Assembly (NCBI RefSeq): GCF_040839445.1
Contig: NZ_JBDPGJ010000003.1
Location: 310,001-374,000 of the forward strand
DNA: 64,000 nt
Source: Aquibium pacificus
GTDB lineage: Bacteria > Pseudomonadota > Alphaproteobacteria > Rhizobiales > Rhizobiaceae
Reading direction: 5' to 3'
The translations under genes and the position numbers were made by a program. The notes under the pieces are model-generated. The model was given only the letters and a program-made list of their open reading frames with translations, did no database searches and was not told the origin of the DNA. The first letter of the stretch is position 1; every line of letters starts with the position of its first letter. Shown in pieces: positions 42,615-52,479 of this stretch.

Positions 42615-43036
42615 CGCGAACGGCTCCGGGTTTTCCTGAGTGGTCCATGGCGTAGCTCCGCTGTCCTGGAGCCCACGGTCGTCGCGGGCTGCAGCGGCGT
42701 TTCTCCCTTCCTCGTTTGAGCGAGCGTGTTAGGCAGGATGGTAAGTTCGGTTCGATGGATCAGTGGCGCCTCGACGGTCACCCGGAATCGCCGGTGGGGG
42801 GAATGCCGGAACCCCAATCGCCGACGCTACCACCTCGATCCCATGCTCTCGGGAAAGCACGCTTGATGGCGACGAACAAATGACCCCGATGGCCGACGCA
42901 ACAAGCGATCCCGGTTTGTCAGGAGGGTCGCCAAGGGCTTCTCGGACGAATGTTTCCCAGACAGCGCCAAGTGATCCTACTGTGACCTTCGCACGCCTTC
43001 CGCGTCAGAACCGTCGTTGGCCACTCCAACGCGAGA
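42615..43036. other. Intergenic stretch between MFS and TetR genes
   Basis: About 420 bases with no supported gene. It holds the MFS promoter region (minus strand) and the downstream end of the TetR gene. I see no family motif or hairpin of note. Confidence 0.4.
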
Positions 43037-43642
43037 TCAATCCGCCGGAGACCCAAGCAGCACACCTCTGACCCATCTTTCCACGAGCGCGACCTTCTCT
43101 CGATCGTCGATCTGGCGATTGTCCAGATCCTCCCATGCGGCATAGGTGACGGCGTGTCCCAGCGTCGCCGCCAGGTGAGGATGATCCTCGCCGAGTGGGA
43201 AGCGGGCCGCAAGATCCTTCGAAACCGTCTCCAGAAAACCGAAGAACGCCTGCATCGGGGCCTGTAGTGCGGGAACGTCCGCTACATCGCGATGCGAGAC
43301 CGACCACATGCGCCGCGTGCGGGAAAAGTAGGCATAAAGAGCACCAAGTGCGGTCCTGAACCGCTGCCACGGGTCCTCGATGGAGTTCCACGAAGCCGGA
43401 TCGGGCGGGGGATTGAGACCCAGCCAATGCGATGTGCAGGCCTGGAATACGGCGGTCTCATCCGGAAAGTGGCGATAGACCGTGAGCCGCTGCACGCCGG
43501 CCTTCTCGGCGATCGCGCTGATGGTGGTGGCCCGGGGACCGATCTCTTCGTGGAGGTGCATGGTCGCTTCCACGATCTTGAGGCGGGTTTCCTCCTGCGA
43601 TCGCGCGCGTTCAGACATTCGGTAGGATCGCTTCTTCTCCAT
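43037..43642 (-). CDS. TetR-family repressor
   Basis: The product has 201 residues from Met 43642. The helix-turn-helix is at about 33-53 (ATTISAIAEKAGVQRLTVYRHFPDE), preceded by a basic extension (KKRSYRMSERARSQEE). The C-terminal domain is helical and ligand-binding. An upstream TTG would put the start inside an operator, so I use the ATG. Two TGAAC-N6-GTTCA palindromes lie between it and the divergent metallo-hydrolase gene, so it very likely represses both that gene and itself. Confidence 0.92.
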   Translation of the reverse strand: MEKKRSYRMSERARSQEETRLKIVEATMHLHEEIGPRATTISAIAEKAGVQRLTVYRHFPDETAVFQACTSHWLGLNPPPDPASWNSIEDPWQRFRTALGALYAYFSRTRRMWSVSHRDVADVPALQAPMQAFFGFLETVSKDLAARFPLGEDHPHLAATLGHAVTYAAWEDLDNRQIDDREKVALVERWVRGVLLGSPAD

Positions 43643-43646
43643 TCGA

Positions 43647-43662
43647 TGAACATAGGTGTTCA
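43647..43662. promoter_or_regulatory. Operator 1, TGAAC-N6-GTTCA
   Basis: TGAACATAGGTGTTCA is a 16-base inverted repeat with perfect 5-base arms, five bases upstream of the TetR start codon. The identical arms and spacing recur at 43708-43723. Binding here would block the repressor's own transcript. Confidence 0.75.
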
Positions 43663-43670
43663 ATCAACTG

Positions 43671-43699
43671 TTGACAAGTCAGATCGATGTGCGTATCGA
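43671..43699 (+). promoter_or_regulatory. Possible promoter for the metallo-hydrolase gene
   Basis: TTGACA, 17 bases, TATCGA. The -35 box is perfect and the -10 box fair. It lies between the two operators and reads towards the gene at 43742, so bound repressor at operator 2 would sit just after the start of transcription. Confidence 0.5.
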
Positions 43700-43707
43700 G
43701 AATTCAG

Positions 43708-43723
43708 TGAACATATACGTTCA
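43708..43723. promoter_or_regulatory. Operator 2, TGAAC-N6-GTTCA
   Basis: TGAACATATACGTTCA has the same arms as operator 1 and nearly full dyad symmetry. It lies 18 bases before the start codon of the metallo-hydrolase gene, just ahead of its AAGGAG ribosome binding site. Confidence 0.78.
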
Positions 43724-43741
43724 CTGAATAAGGAGATTTCG

Positions 43742-44547
43742 ATGCCTGCCCCTGAACACCCGACAATGCACCCCGCCCAGCGGGTCACCCCGCAATGGAC
43801 GGCGTTGCCGTCCTGGCTGCCCGTGCCTGCAATGGGCGCGCTGCCCGTCAACAGCTTCCTCCTGAGGGCTCCGAGCCGGTCCTCGTCGACACCGGGCTTG
43901 CCGCGCTCGGTTCGGAGTTCATGGATGCGCTGGAGCAAGAGATCGATCCGGAAGACCTTCGGTGGATCTGGCTCTCCCACATGGATGCCGACCATGTCGG
44001 CAATCTCGGCGGCGTGCTGGAGCGGGCGCCGAACGCCAGGGTCGTCACGAACTTCCTCGGCATGGGCAAGATGAACCTCGCGGGATTGGACGTCTCGCGC
44101 GTCCATCTGCTGGAGCCGGGAGAGCGCCTCGACCTCGCCGACCGCAGTCTCGTGCCGCTGCGGCCGCCCTACTACGATGCGCCGGAGACGATCGGCTTCT
44201 TCGATGCCACGGACCAGGTCTTCTTCGCAGCCGACAGTTTTGGTGCGCTGCTGCCCGACACAGCCGACGAAATCGATGCCGTGGACGATGAAGCGCTTCG
44301 CGACGGCCTGGTCGGCTGGTCGTCGATCGACGCGCCATGGCTGACCACGGCCAACCAGGCAACGCTTGGCCGGACGCTCAGAAGCATCGAGCGCCTGGAC
44401 CCCGAATTCGTGCTGTCCGGGCATTTGCCGCTCGCGCGCTGCGGGGTGCGGCGTCTGACCGGTCACATCGAGCGCGCCTACTGCCGCGGACCCAACAGCG
44501 CGATCGATCCGCTCGCCATCGAGCACCTCGAAGCCGCCTTTGCATAA
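43742..44547 (+). pseudogene. Metallo-beta-lactamase-fold hydrolase, single frameshift
   Basis: The gene starts at ATG 43742 after AAGGAG and reads MPAPEHPTMHPAQRVTPQWT to ALPVNSFLLR. It must change frame at about 43868 to continue as SEPVLVDTGLAALGSEFMDAL. The remaining 220 or so residues are intact, with the metal motif LSHMDADHVGNLGG (H-x-D-x-D-H), SGHLPLAR, and a clean stop. One missing base explains the break, so this is either a very young pseudogene or a sequence error. It is controlled by the divergent TetR gene. Confidence 0.8.
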
Positions 44548-44577
44548 CGACACCATCAGGAAGAAAGGACAAGTCCC

Positions 44578-44820
44578 ATGACCACGCTAGAACTCGTCCG
44601 GGCGTGTCGCCGAAGTCCGGTCTCGCGCGCGTCAGCCGCATTGCTGGCTGTCGGCTCCGCCATCGCCGGGACCGTTTTGAACGGCCTTGCCGCGCTGGAC
44701 CGGCAGGCGGAACTGCGCCGTGCCGAGCGCGAACTCGCCGCGATGCCGGATCACATGCTGAAGGACATCGGCATCTCGCGTGGCGCGATCCACAACCGCG
44801 TCCACGGACTTCCGGACTGA
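44578..44820 (+). CDS. DUF1127 protein
   Basis: An 80-residue protein with a hydrophobic middle (SAALLAVGSAIAGTVLNGLAAL) and the DUF1127 core ELAAMPDHMLKDIGISRGAIHNRV. GAAAGGACAAG precedes its ATG. It shares MPDHMLKDIGIS with the LPDHMLRDIGIT of the gene at 33604, suggesting a common origin. It sits 30 bases after the metallo-hydrolase gene and is probably in the same transcript. Confidence 0.85.
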   Translation: MTTLELVRACRRSPVSRASAALLAVGSAIAGTVLNGLAALDRQAELRRAERELAAMPDHMLKDIGISRGAIHNRVHGLPD

Positions 44821-44981
44821 ACCGGAACTGCCGCCGTCGCACCTGGATGCGACGATAGAAACTGACCTCGCCATTGCCGACGCAAGCCAGTCGCCCTCGC
44901 GGGCGGCCTGGGACCACGTGCGCCGGAGCGGCCGGTGCGGCCCGGCCGTCGGCGACCTCCAACGCATGAAAGGACCAGAGA

Positions 44982-45425
44982 ATGAGAAACGACAGCATCA
45001 TCGACATCAACCGCCGCACCGTGGAGCGCTTCCTCGCCGGGACGCACTCGCGGAACATCGCGGACGTTAACATCATCGACGAGACGGTTGCGGAAAAGAT
45101 CACCTGCCACGGCTTCCCGGGCTTCTCGATCGACGATCACGAGAGCTACAAGACGTTCTTCCGTGTGTTCCGGCAATCCTTCACCGACATGGACTGGACC
45201 GTCCATGCGCTGGTGGCGGACGAAACCCACGTGTCCGCGCGCTGGGAGATCCATGCGACCTTCAGCGGCGACTTCGCCGGCGTGAAGGCGGACGGACGGC
45301 GCATCCGCTTCGACGGCATGGTGCTCTACCGGATGGAGCGCGGCCTCATCGCCGAGACCTGGCTGCACATCAACGAGATGGTGCTCCTGTCGCAGATCGG
45401 CGCCGTTCCGGCGCTCGGCGCCTGA
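44982..45425 (+). CDS. SnoaL-like ester cyclase family protein
   Basis: A 147-residue cone-fold protein. The N-terminal helix pair (IIDINRRTVERFLAGT), CHGFPGFSIDDHESYKTFFRVF, WTVHALVADETHVSARWEIHATFSGDF and YRMERGLIAETWLHIN follow the SnoaL/NTF2-like pattern. In polyketide SnoaL enzymes an Asp/His acid-base pair works here; in this group the substrate is usually unknown. It belongs to the plus-strand set started by the metallo-hydrolase and is followed by the nitronate monooxygenase. A frameshifted relative is at 46559-46980. Confidence 0.85.
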   Translation: MRNDSIIDINRRTVERFLAGTHSRNIADVNIIDETVAEKITCHGFPGFSIDDHESYKTFFRVFRQSFTDMDWTVHALVADETHVSARWEIHATFSGDFAGVKADGRRIRFDGMVLYRMERGLIAETWLHINEMVLLSQIGAVPALGA

Positions 45426-45490
45426 GCGCCAACGGAAAGCCGGTTCGCCCCGCGGACCGGCTCTCCTCTCCCGTTTGAAAGGTTTGAAAG

Positions 45491-46501
45491 ATGTTCGAAA
45501 CGCCCATCACGCGCGACTTCGGTCTCGCGACTCCCATCGTCAATGCCGGAATGGCCATGATCGCCCGGCCCGAGCTCGCCGCGGCGGTCAGCAACGCCGG
45601 AGGGCTGGGCACCATCGGCTGCGACATCAGCCCGCCGGACGTCCTGCGCGACCTCGTTCGCGAGACCCGCAGCCTCACCGACCGACCGTTCGGCGTCGAT
45701 CTCATCGGCGACTTCGTCACCGGCGAACACATCGACGTCGTGATTGAGGAGCGGGTCGCGCTGGTGATCTTCTTCTGGACGCTGCCCGACGCGGAGCAGG
45801 TCCGGCGCATAAGGGCGAGCGGGACGAAGGTCTGGATCCAGGTGGGAAGCGTGGCCGAAGCCGACGACGCCGTCGCGCTCGGCATCGACGCGCTCATCGT
45901 CCAGGGTGCCGAGGCGGGCGGGCACAACCGTTCCGAAGCCTCCTCCATGACCCTGTTCCCGCGGCTGCGGCGGCTCCATCCGGACCTGCCGATGCTGCTG
46001 GCGGGAGGCGTGGTCGATGGTGTCACCATGGCGGCGGCGCTCGTGCTCGGGGCGGACGCCGTCTGGTGCGGCAGCCGCTTCCTCGCTGCCGCGGAATCCG
46101 CGGCTCACCCGGACTACAAGCACCACGCCCTCAAGGCCGACGTCGGCGACACGGTCCTGACGTCCATCTACGGACCCGAGTGGCCCGGCCAGCCGATGCG
46201 CGCGATCCTGAACGAGGGTGCGCGTGTGGCAATTGGCGGGCATGCCGACGATGTCCACGAGGCCTCGAGTGCGGCCGTCGGAACGACGCTGCTCCACGGT
46301 CAGCGAATTCCGCTGTCGCGATACAGCGCGATCCTCCCCACGCAGGACTTCGACGGAGACATCGAGCAGACTTGTCTGACCGCTGGACAGAGCGTGGGCA
46401 ACATCGACCGGGTGATGCCCGCGGCGGAGATCCTGCGGACAATGACAGAGGAAGCGACTGAAGCGCTTGCAAGATTCGCAGAGCGGGCGATTGCGTTGTG
46501 A
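45491..46501 (+). CDS. Nitronate monooxygenase family (NPD-like) flavoprotein
   Basis: A 336-residue FMN-dependent TIM barrel. Landmarks are PIVNAGMAMIARPELAAAVSNAGGLGTIG near the N-terminus, IVQGAEAGGHNR with the catalytic-region His, LLAGGVVDGVTMAAALVLGADAVWCGSRFL for phosphate binding, and a C-terminal lid. The family oxidises nitronates or reduces quinones. It is preceded by GAAAGG, and follows the SnoaL gene by 65 bases, where a short GCCGGT hairpin may attenuate the transcript. Confidence 0.9.
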   Translation: MFETPITRDFGLATPIVNAGMAMIARPELAAAVSNAGGLGTIGCDISPPDVLRDLVRETRSLTDRPFGVDLIGDFVTGEHIDVVIEERVALVIFFWTLPDAEQVRRIRASGTKVWIQVGSVAEADDAVALGIDALIVQGAEAGGHNRSEASSMTLFPRLRRLHPDLPMLLAGGVVDGVTMAAALVLGADAVWCGSRFLAAAESAAHPDYKHHALKADVGDTVLTSIYGPEWPGQPMRAILNEGARVAIGGHADDVHEASSAAVGTTLLHGQRIPLSRYSAILPTQDFDGDIEQTCLTAGQSVGNIDRVMPAAEILRTMTEEATEALARFAERAIAL

Positions 46502-46558
46502 TCGCAGGAGTCAGTTGGGAGGTTGGCGACTACACAAGTCACCACGGCTTCGGATACT

Positions 46559-46980
46559 TTATGGCTTCCAGTGGCCGAGTTGCCTCAATCCGCTCAGATT
46601 GTCCCATTCCGCCCATGCTTCGGCGATCCTGCCGTCTTCGATCCTGTAGATCGCGATGTAGTCGGCAGTCAGCCTCTTGCCAGATGGCGCAAGGTCGTCG
46701 AGGTAGCCAAACTGCGTTCCGGTAAACCGGTGCCGGACGGCCACCTTGTTGCCATCCACGAGCATTTCTTCGATCGTCTCGCGGCGTCGGGGAAGGTTTC
46801 GAACTCCCTCTGAAGGAACTCGATCAGGTCGGCGCGGCTGAGAACCGGCCGCTCCCCAGCGGCGGCGCTGTGTCGGGGGAAGTCCTCTGTCACGACATCG
46901 CCGACGGCACGCCAGTTCCTCTCGTTGATCGCGTCGACGAAAGCGCGCACCAGCATACGTGCGTCGGATGTGATCGCCAT
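46559..46980 (-). pseudogene. SnoaL-like protein, single frameshift
   Basis: From ATG 46980 (CGGAGGTCC... upstream) it reads MAITSDARMLVRAFVDAINE to LIEFLQREFETFPD. It must shift frame near 46790 to continue as RETIEEMLVDGNKVAVRHRF, then LTADYIAIYRIEDGRIAEAW, and stops at 46559. Both halves are good SnoaL/NTF2-like sequence, so one base has been gained or lost. The reason it is broken (decay or sequence error) cannot be told. Confidence 0.75.
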
Positions 46981-47009
46981 GCCGGACCTCCAAATGTTTC
47001 GAATTGCCG

Positions 47010-47035
47010 CGGGCGGAGGGCCTTGCCTCCGCCCG
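47010..47035 (-). terminator. Strong hairpin between serine hydrolase and SnoaL-like genes
   Basis: CGGGCGGAGG, loop, CCTCCGCCCG form a perfect 10-base-pair stem, 11 bases after the serine hydrolase stop on the minus strand. There is no T-run, so it may act as an RNA-end stabiliser or a factor-dependent terminator rather than a standard intrinsic terminator. Confidence 0.5.
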
Positions 47036-47045
47036 GAGTGACATT

Positions 47046-48293
47046 CTAGCCTTCGGCATCCACTCCATAAATCGCGTCGCGGAGTTCAGCCGGGAACTCG
47101 CCGATGACGCCTGCGACGGAGGTGTTGGTCAGGACGACGACCGTCAACTTCTCGGCCGGGTCCACGAACCAGTGGCTTCCCAGCGCCCCGCCCCACTGCC
47201 AGGTGCCTACCGTCTGCGGCGTTGCGGCCGCCTGCGGATCGAGAAGCACGGCGGCGCCGATGCTGTGACCCCAGCCTTCACCCTCCGTCCATGCCCGCAG
47301 TTCCCCGATCACGTGCTTTCCGAACGCCAGGGCGGAAGCCTCCTCAAGGATCGGCCCGCCGCCGGTCCGGATCGCCTCTAGGAACCGCAGGTAGTCGGCG
47401 GCCGTGCCGCTCATACCCCCGCCGCCTGATGGATGGGCGTCCGGATCGGTGGCGCGTCCGGGGTAGACCCTCACGCCGGTTCCGAGCGGAATTTCGTCTC
47501 CGGCGTCATTCATTCGCACCGCCCTGCCGTCTCCGTCGCGATAGGCCGCCGACAGCCGCACCGGGTCTTTCACGAGGAAGGTCGTATCCGTCATGCCGAG
47601 CGGTCCCATGAAGTAATGAGCCACCGCATCGGGAAGCGTCATCCCGGAGACTTCCTCGATAACCGCGCCGAGCACGTCGGTGGACAGCGAGTACCGCCAT
47701 TCCGTTCCCGGCTCATACACCAGCGGGATTGAAGCGAGCCTGCGCATGCTCTCCTCAAGCGACAGCGCCCCTGTATCATCCAGCCCTTCCGAGATCAGGC
47801 CCGATCGGTAGGGGCTCTCGTCCGGCTCGAGGAAGCTGTAGCTCAGTCCGGACGTGTGCGTCATCAATTGGCGGATCGTGATGTCGGGTCGACGACCGTC
47901 TGGCAGTGCCGGCGTGAAGTAGGGCAGCCACTGCGCGACCGTGTCGTCCAGCGAGAGCCTTCCTTCCTCCATCAATGCCAAGGCCGTCGCCGAAACGATC
48001 GCCTTTGTCATGGACGCGTGCCGAAAGATCGTGTCCTCCGCCACGGGCTTGCCAGCCTCGCGGTCTGCGAACCCAGCGGCTCGGCGATAGATCACCTCGC
48101 CGTCTTTTGCGATCATGGCGACGGTTCCGACTATGCGCTCGGCATCGACCCAGCGGTCGATCACGGCATCCACGCGCCGGGTCAATGCGTCGTCCGCCAG
48201 CGCCGGAGCCTGCGAGGCCACCGCCGCCGCAATGCCTGCCGCAGCGATCGCGGTGAGATGCTTCCGATCTCGGAGTTCGGTCCAGGTCTTCAT
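47046..48293 (-). CDS. Exported serine hydrolase (class C beta-lactamase/esterase family)
   Basis: The product has 415 residues from Met 48293 (GAAGAGACAG upstream). A signal peptide (AIAAAGIAAAVASQAPALAD) is followed by the beta-lactamase fold. RHASMTKAIVSATAL carries the S-x-x-K nucleophile, YSLSTDVLGAVIEEVSG the tyrosine motif (Tyr-x-Ser), and GTWQWGGALGSHWFVD the third-motif region. Most members of this branch are esterases, so antibiotic resistance should not be assumed. It is divergent from the GlxA-type regulator at 48411. Confidence 0.9.
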   Translation of the reverse strand: MKTWTELRDRKHLTAIAAAGIAAAVASQAPALADDALTRRVDAVIDRWVDAERIVGTVAMIAKDGEVIYRRAAGFADREAGKPVAEDTIFRHASMTKAIVSATALALMEEGRLSLDDTVAQWLPYFTPALPDGRRPDITIRQLMTHTSGLSYSFLEPDESPYRSGLISEGLDDTGALSLEESMRRLASIPLVYEPGTEWRYSLSTDVLGAVIEEVSGMTLPDAVAHYFMGPLGMTDTTFLVKDPVRLSAAYRDGDGRAVRMNDAGDEIPLGTGVRVYPGRATDPDAHPSGGGGMSGTAADYLRFLEAIRTGGGPILEEASALAFGKHVIGELRAWTEGEGWGHSIGAAVLLDPQAAATPQTVGTWQWGGALGSHWFVDPAEKLTVVVLTNTSVAGVIGEFPAELRDAIYGVDAEG

Positions 48294-48410
48294 CTGTCTC
48301 TTCCTTCTCGTCTTGAGGATTGCCTCAGTACGAGAAGGCCTAGGTGTCGCGGCGTACGACCGCGAGTGACAAATTGGACAGAAACGGGGCTTTCGTGCCA
48401 GCTTGGCAGC

Positions 48411-49511
48411 ATGAGCCCAGTCGCCCCGCCCCCGGTCGCCGTCAGTCTGCTGGCGCTGCCTGAGACAACGCCGGCGACCTTCTACGGCCTGCTCGAGGTC
48501 TTTCGGGCCGTAGGCTCGGCTTGGACTGAACTGACCGGCGAGCCAGCGGCTTGCCGCCGGTTGGAAGTCAGCATGGTTGCGCGCGACACTCAGCCCTATG
48601 CCTCGCCCGTCGGCCCGCCGATCGCCCCTGGGAAGGCGCTGGGAGAAGTCAGTAGGGCCGATGTCCTCATCGTTACCGATCTTGCTCTGGCGCCAGACTT
48701 CGACGGCTCCGCCTGGGCACGGGAAGCGGCCTTCCTTCGGGAACAATTCGACGCCGGTGCGATGATATGCTCCGTCTGTACCGGATCGCTGCTGCTGGCC
48801 GAGGCGGGTCTGCTGGACGGCATCGAAGCGACCACCCATTGGGGCGCCATCGAGCTCCTTCGATCGCGCTATCCGAAGGTGTTGCTGCGGCCAGAGCGCA
48901 TCCTCTGCCCCGCGGGACCGGAGCATCGAATTGTCACAGGAGGGGGCCCGGCTGCCTGGGAGGACCTCGCGCTCTATCTGATCGCCCGCTTCTGCGGCGA
49001 GAAGGAGGCACGCAGGATCTGCAAGGTCTTCTTGCTTGGTGACCGTTCGAGCGGCCAGCTTCCCTTCGCCGCGATGGGTCGGTCGCGCAGCCATGAGGAC
49101 GCCGTGATCGGCCGCTGCCAGGAATGGCTTGCCGACAACTACGCCCGACCGTCCCCCGTGGCGACGATGACGGCATCCTCCGGTCTCCCGGAGCGCAGTT
49201 TCAAGCGGCGGTTCAAGTCCGCCACCGGTTATACGCCGATCGACTATGTCCAGGCCCTCCGTGTCGAAGAGGCCAAACAGCTCCTCGAGACCACGCACGC
49301 TCCTGTGGAGGAAATCGCCCTTCTGGTCGGCTATGAGGACCCAACCTTCTTCCGAAGGCTCTTCAAGCGACGAACTGGTGTAACCCCGGCGCGGTACCGC
49401 CAGAAGTTCCAGTCGGTCACCCGCCCGCCGCCTCCTACACCATCAGCAGGGACACAGCCAAGCGACGTGACGGCTGGCGGAGTGCTCACTCCGAGCCCAC
49501 CACCTCGATAG
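48411..49511 (+). CDS. GlxA-type AraC-family transcriptional regulator
   Basis: A 366-residue protein. Residues about 8-200 are a DJ-1/PfpI-like domain (GAMICSVCTGSLLLAEAGLL with the Cys elbow, ATTHWGAIELL). Residues about 230-330 are an AraC DNA-binding domain with two helix-turn-helix motifs (ATMTASSGLPERSFKRRFKS and VEEIALLVGYEDPTFFRRLFK). The C-terminus is Pro/Thr-rich. It is separated by 117 bases from the divergent serine hydrolase gene, which it probably regulates. Confidence 0.92.
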   Translation: MSPVAPPPVAVSLLALPETTPATFYGLLEVFRAVGSAWTELTGEPAACRRLEVSMVARDTQPYASPVGPPIAPGKALGEVSRADVLIVTDLALAPDFDGSAWAREAAFLREQFDAGAMICSVCTGSLLLAEAGLLDGIEATTHWGAIELLRSRYPKVLLRPERILCPAGPEHRIVTGGGPAAWEDLALYLIARFCGEKEARRICKVFLLGDRSSGQLPFAAMGRSRSHEDAVIGRCQEWLADNYARPSPVATMTASSGLPERSFKRRFKSATGYTPIDYVQALRVEEAKQLLETTHAPVEEIALLVGYEDPTFFRRLFKRRTGVTPARYRQKFQSVTRPPPPTPSAGTQPSDVTAGGVLTPSPPPR

Positions 49512-49573
49512 GGGTGCCGCCCCTCCGAAAGTCTGCCAAGGATCGGCGACATCTGAACCCCAGGGCCAATTCC

Positions 49574-49788
49574 ATGTTGCAGCGCGCAATTGCCTACTAC
49601 CGTGTCTCGACCCAGCGGCAGGGTCGCTCAGGACTGGGCCTTGAGTCGCAGCGTGCCGCCGTCCAGCAGTTCGCCGCAGCACAGGGCTGCGATATTCTCG
49701 ACGCCTTCACCGAGGTGGAAACCGGCAAGGGATCCGATGTGCTCGAGCGGCGACCGGTACTGGCTGCTGCACTCGCCCCTGCTCATCG
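49574..49788 (+). pseudogene. Resolvase 5' fragment, second copy
   Basis: The frame starts MLQRAIAYYRVSTQRQGRSG and matches the first 70 or so residues of the resolvase at 741, with nucleotide similarity of about nine in ten by eye, to RRPVLAAALA. Then homology stops and a meaningless frame runs on. The catalytic Ser is kept but the rest is missing. The break at about 49788 marks the edge of the integrated element that follows. Confidence 0.88.
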
Positions 49789-49913
49789 ATTCGAATCTGC
49801 CCGTGGTGCAATCAAATCAATCCGTATCCCGCAGCAATGTCGGCTTCCACGCAGCGACCAAGTCAACCTGAAGGTCCGGAACGGAGGCGCAGTCTCGACG
49901 TTCTGCTATCGGA

Positions 49914-50351
49914 CTACCTCGCGGGGGAGTTCTCGTTCTCGGGGACGATTGCCTGCTCAGAAATGGTCTTCCACGTGTCCACTTCTGCTTCCTGATCCGA
50001 CCAGAGGAGTGAGACAGGTTCGAGGAAATCGATGCTTCCACCCTGGCGTTTGCCATCGAGTATGGCTTCCACAATTCTGGGCGAGAGCAGGGTCAGGCCG
50101 AGCAGGCGGGTGACGTAGGAGCGGCTGATCCCTTCCTGACGCGCCAGGTCGGCGATGGTGGCGAACTCCCCAGATTCGAGCATCCGTTTCCAGCGGAAGG
50201 CGCGGGCAAGCACCTTCACTAATGTGTTATCCGTCCGGCGCGGCTGGGTGGCGCCGTCGGGCATCTGCATCTCCTTGCGACCGCCACGCTTCACCATGCG
50301 GAACGGGACGTGGAGCGTGATGGTCTCAGGCAAGGATGTACCGTGGTTCAT
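49914..50351 (-). CDS. Recombinase-linked helix-turn-helix protein
   Basis: The 145-residue product starts at an ATG that overlaps the recombinase stop (ATGA). The middle holds ATIADLARQEGISRSYVTRLLGLTLLSP, a helix-turn-helix, followed by VEAILDGKRQ. This small protein accompanies DUF2924/recombinase pairs in many alphaproteobacterial elements and presumably helps DNA recognition or control. It is last of the four-gene chain. Confidence 0.8.
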   Translation of the reverse strand: MNHGTSLPETITLHVPFRMVKRGGRKEMQMPDGATQPRRTDNTLVKVLARAFRWKRMLESGEFATIADLARQEGISRSYVTRLLGLTLLSPRIVEAILDGKRQGGSIDFLEPVSLLWSDQEAEVDTWKTISEQAIVPENENSPAR

Positions 50352-51654
50352 GCGGCGCACTCCAGGGCACTGCCCCGCATCTCGCGCGCGAGACCAGTCA
50401 GTCCGTCGATGCGGAGCCGGACATTCAGGCTCTCGGTGCCGATGTCGACCCGTTCGACCAGCAGCGCCACTATGCGCGCCTGCTCGGCAGGAAAGAGTTC
50501 CTCCCACAGCGGATCGAGTTGGTGCAGCGCGGCGCGGGCATCAGCCTCGGTGATGTCGTCGGCATGGATGCGAGCACCCTTCCACGTCCCGGCCACGATC
50601 TCGGGCTGGCGGAACACGGCGCGGAGCTGGTCGATGACTGCCGCCTCGATCTCGCCCGCCGGCATGCGGCCCACCGAACATGATCCGGCACCGTGCTTGA
50701 GCACGGTCTGGCTGACGTAGTAGCGGTAGAGCCTGCCGCCCTTGCGGGTGTGGGTCGGAGAAAACGCCGCGCCGTCGGGGCCAAACAGCAACCCCTTGAG
50801 GAGGGCAGGGGTATCGGCGCGCGTACGGGCGGCGCGCTTGCGGGGGCTCTCCCGCAGGATGGAATGCACCTTGTCCCACACATCGCGGTCGATGATCGCA
50901 TCGTGCTCGCCGGGATAGCTGTTGCCTTTGTGGACGACCTCTCCGATGTAGGTGCGGTTGTTGAGCATCCGGTAGATCGACTTCTTGTCGATCACCGTTC
51001 CGCGCGAGGTGCGGATTTTTCGCTCCGCAACTTCTCGCGCCAACTGCGTACCTGAACCGATCTCCAGAAACCGGCCGAAGATCCAGCGGACCTGTTCGGC
51101 GTGATCCTCTTCGACCAGCAGCTTTCGGTTCTCAATCCTGTAGCCGAAGGGCGGGTAGCCGCCCATCCACATGCCTTTCATGCGTGAAGCCCGGAACTTG
51201 TCGCGGATGCGCTCGGCGGTGACTTCGCGCTCGAACTGGGCGAAGGACAGCAGGATGTTCAACGTTAGCCTGCCCATGGAGGTGGTGGTGTTGAACGATT
51301 GCGTCACCGAGACGAAGGTCACGCTGTTCCGGTCGAACACATCGACCAACTTGGCAAAATCCATCAGCGAGCGGGAGAGGCGGTCGATCTTGTAGACGAC
51401 CACGACGTCGACCAGCCCTTCCTCGATATCCTGAAGAAGCCGCTGCAGGGCAGGGCGCTCAAGTGTCCCGCCCGAGATGCCGCCGTCGTCATACTGATCT
51501 CGGACGAGCACCCAGCCTTCGGACCGCTGGCTGACGATGTACGCTTCGCAGGCATCGCGCTGGGCGTGGAGCGAATTGAACTCCAGTTCCAGCCCCTCCT
51601 CGGAGGATTTCCGGGTGTAGACCGCGCAGCGGAGCTTTCGGACAACAGGGGCTG

Positions 51655-51658
<4 letters not shown>
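50348..51658 (-). CDS. Large serine recombinase (integrase)
   Basis: A 436-residue recombinase. The N-terminal resolvase domain has CAVYTRKSSEEG with nucleophile Ser18, DQYDDGGISGGTLERPALQ and VVVYKIDRLSRSLMDF. A recombinase domain follows (MKGMWMGGYPPFGYRI, YRMLNNRTYIGEVVHKG), then a zinc-ribbon-like region reduced to few Cys. It integrates or excises circular DNA at att sites. It starts with ATGA overlap on the DUF2924 gene. Length is at the short end for large serine integrases. Confidence 0.93.
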
Positions 51659-52100
<442 letters not shown>

Positions 52101-52104
<4 letters not shown>

Positions 52105-52331
52105 AGCATTCTCCGTTCGTCGTTTGCGAACGGACCACCGCTCTGGCGGAGGCTGAAGTCCAGCGAACTGTTCTCCGAACCGGCAACTACACCGCTTGAC
52201 TGTCGCGCCCGGAGACGAACCAGACCCGCGGCGAGTATCGCGCAGAGTTCGTGGCGCCGTTCCGCGGGTGAAAGGCGATCCGGGGCGAGGGGGTTCGGAC
52301 CGGACTTCCAACTGTTCGCGGAGTTGTACAT
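52101..52331 (-). CDS. Small protein at head of recombinase module
   Basis: The product has 76 residues from Met 52331, with ATGA overlap to DUF2924. The core NPLAPDRLSPAERRHELCAI followed by LAAGLVRLRARQ recurs at this position in other DUF2924/recombinase modules. It is probably helical, and its function is unknown. Start codon choice is a guess among nearby Mets. Confidence 0.7.
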
Positions 52332-52479
52332 GACGACACGCTTACCGAATGCCACCTCCAACTCCACTCTACCGCGAAGAGGCAGGTAGCGGTGCGTACG
52401 TGTGGGTAAGTCAGCGTGTAAGCGGTGGAAACTGCTCGCGAATCTAGCGACAAGGAAAGTGTTCCTCTATACTGTTGCC

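Noticed and set aside
47046..48293. Antibiotic-resistance beta-lactamase
   Set aside because: The S-x-x-K fold is shared with many esterases and peptidases, and the motifs are closer to that branch.
47856..48410. Upstream extension of the GlxA-type regulator
   Set aside because: The extra 185 residues are antisense to the serine hydrolase, and the DJ-1-like domain begins at the Met at 48411.
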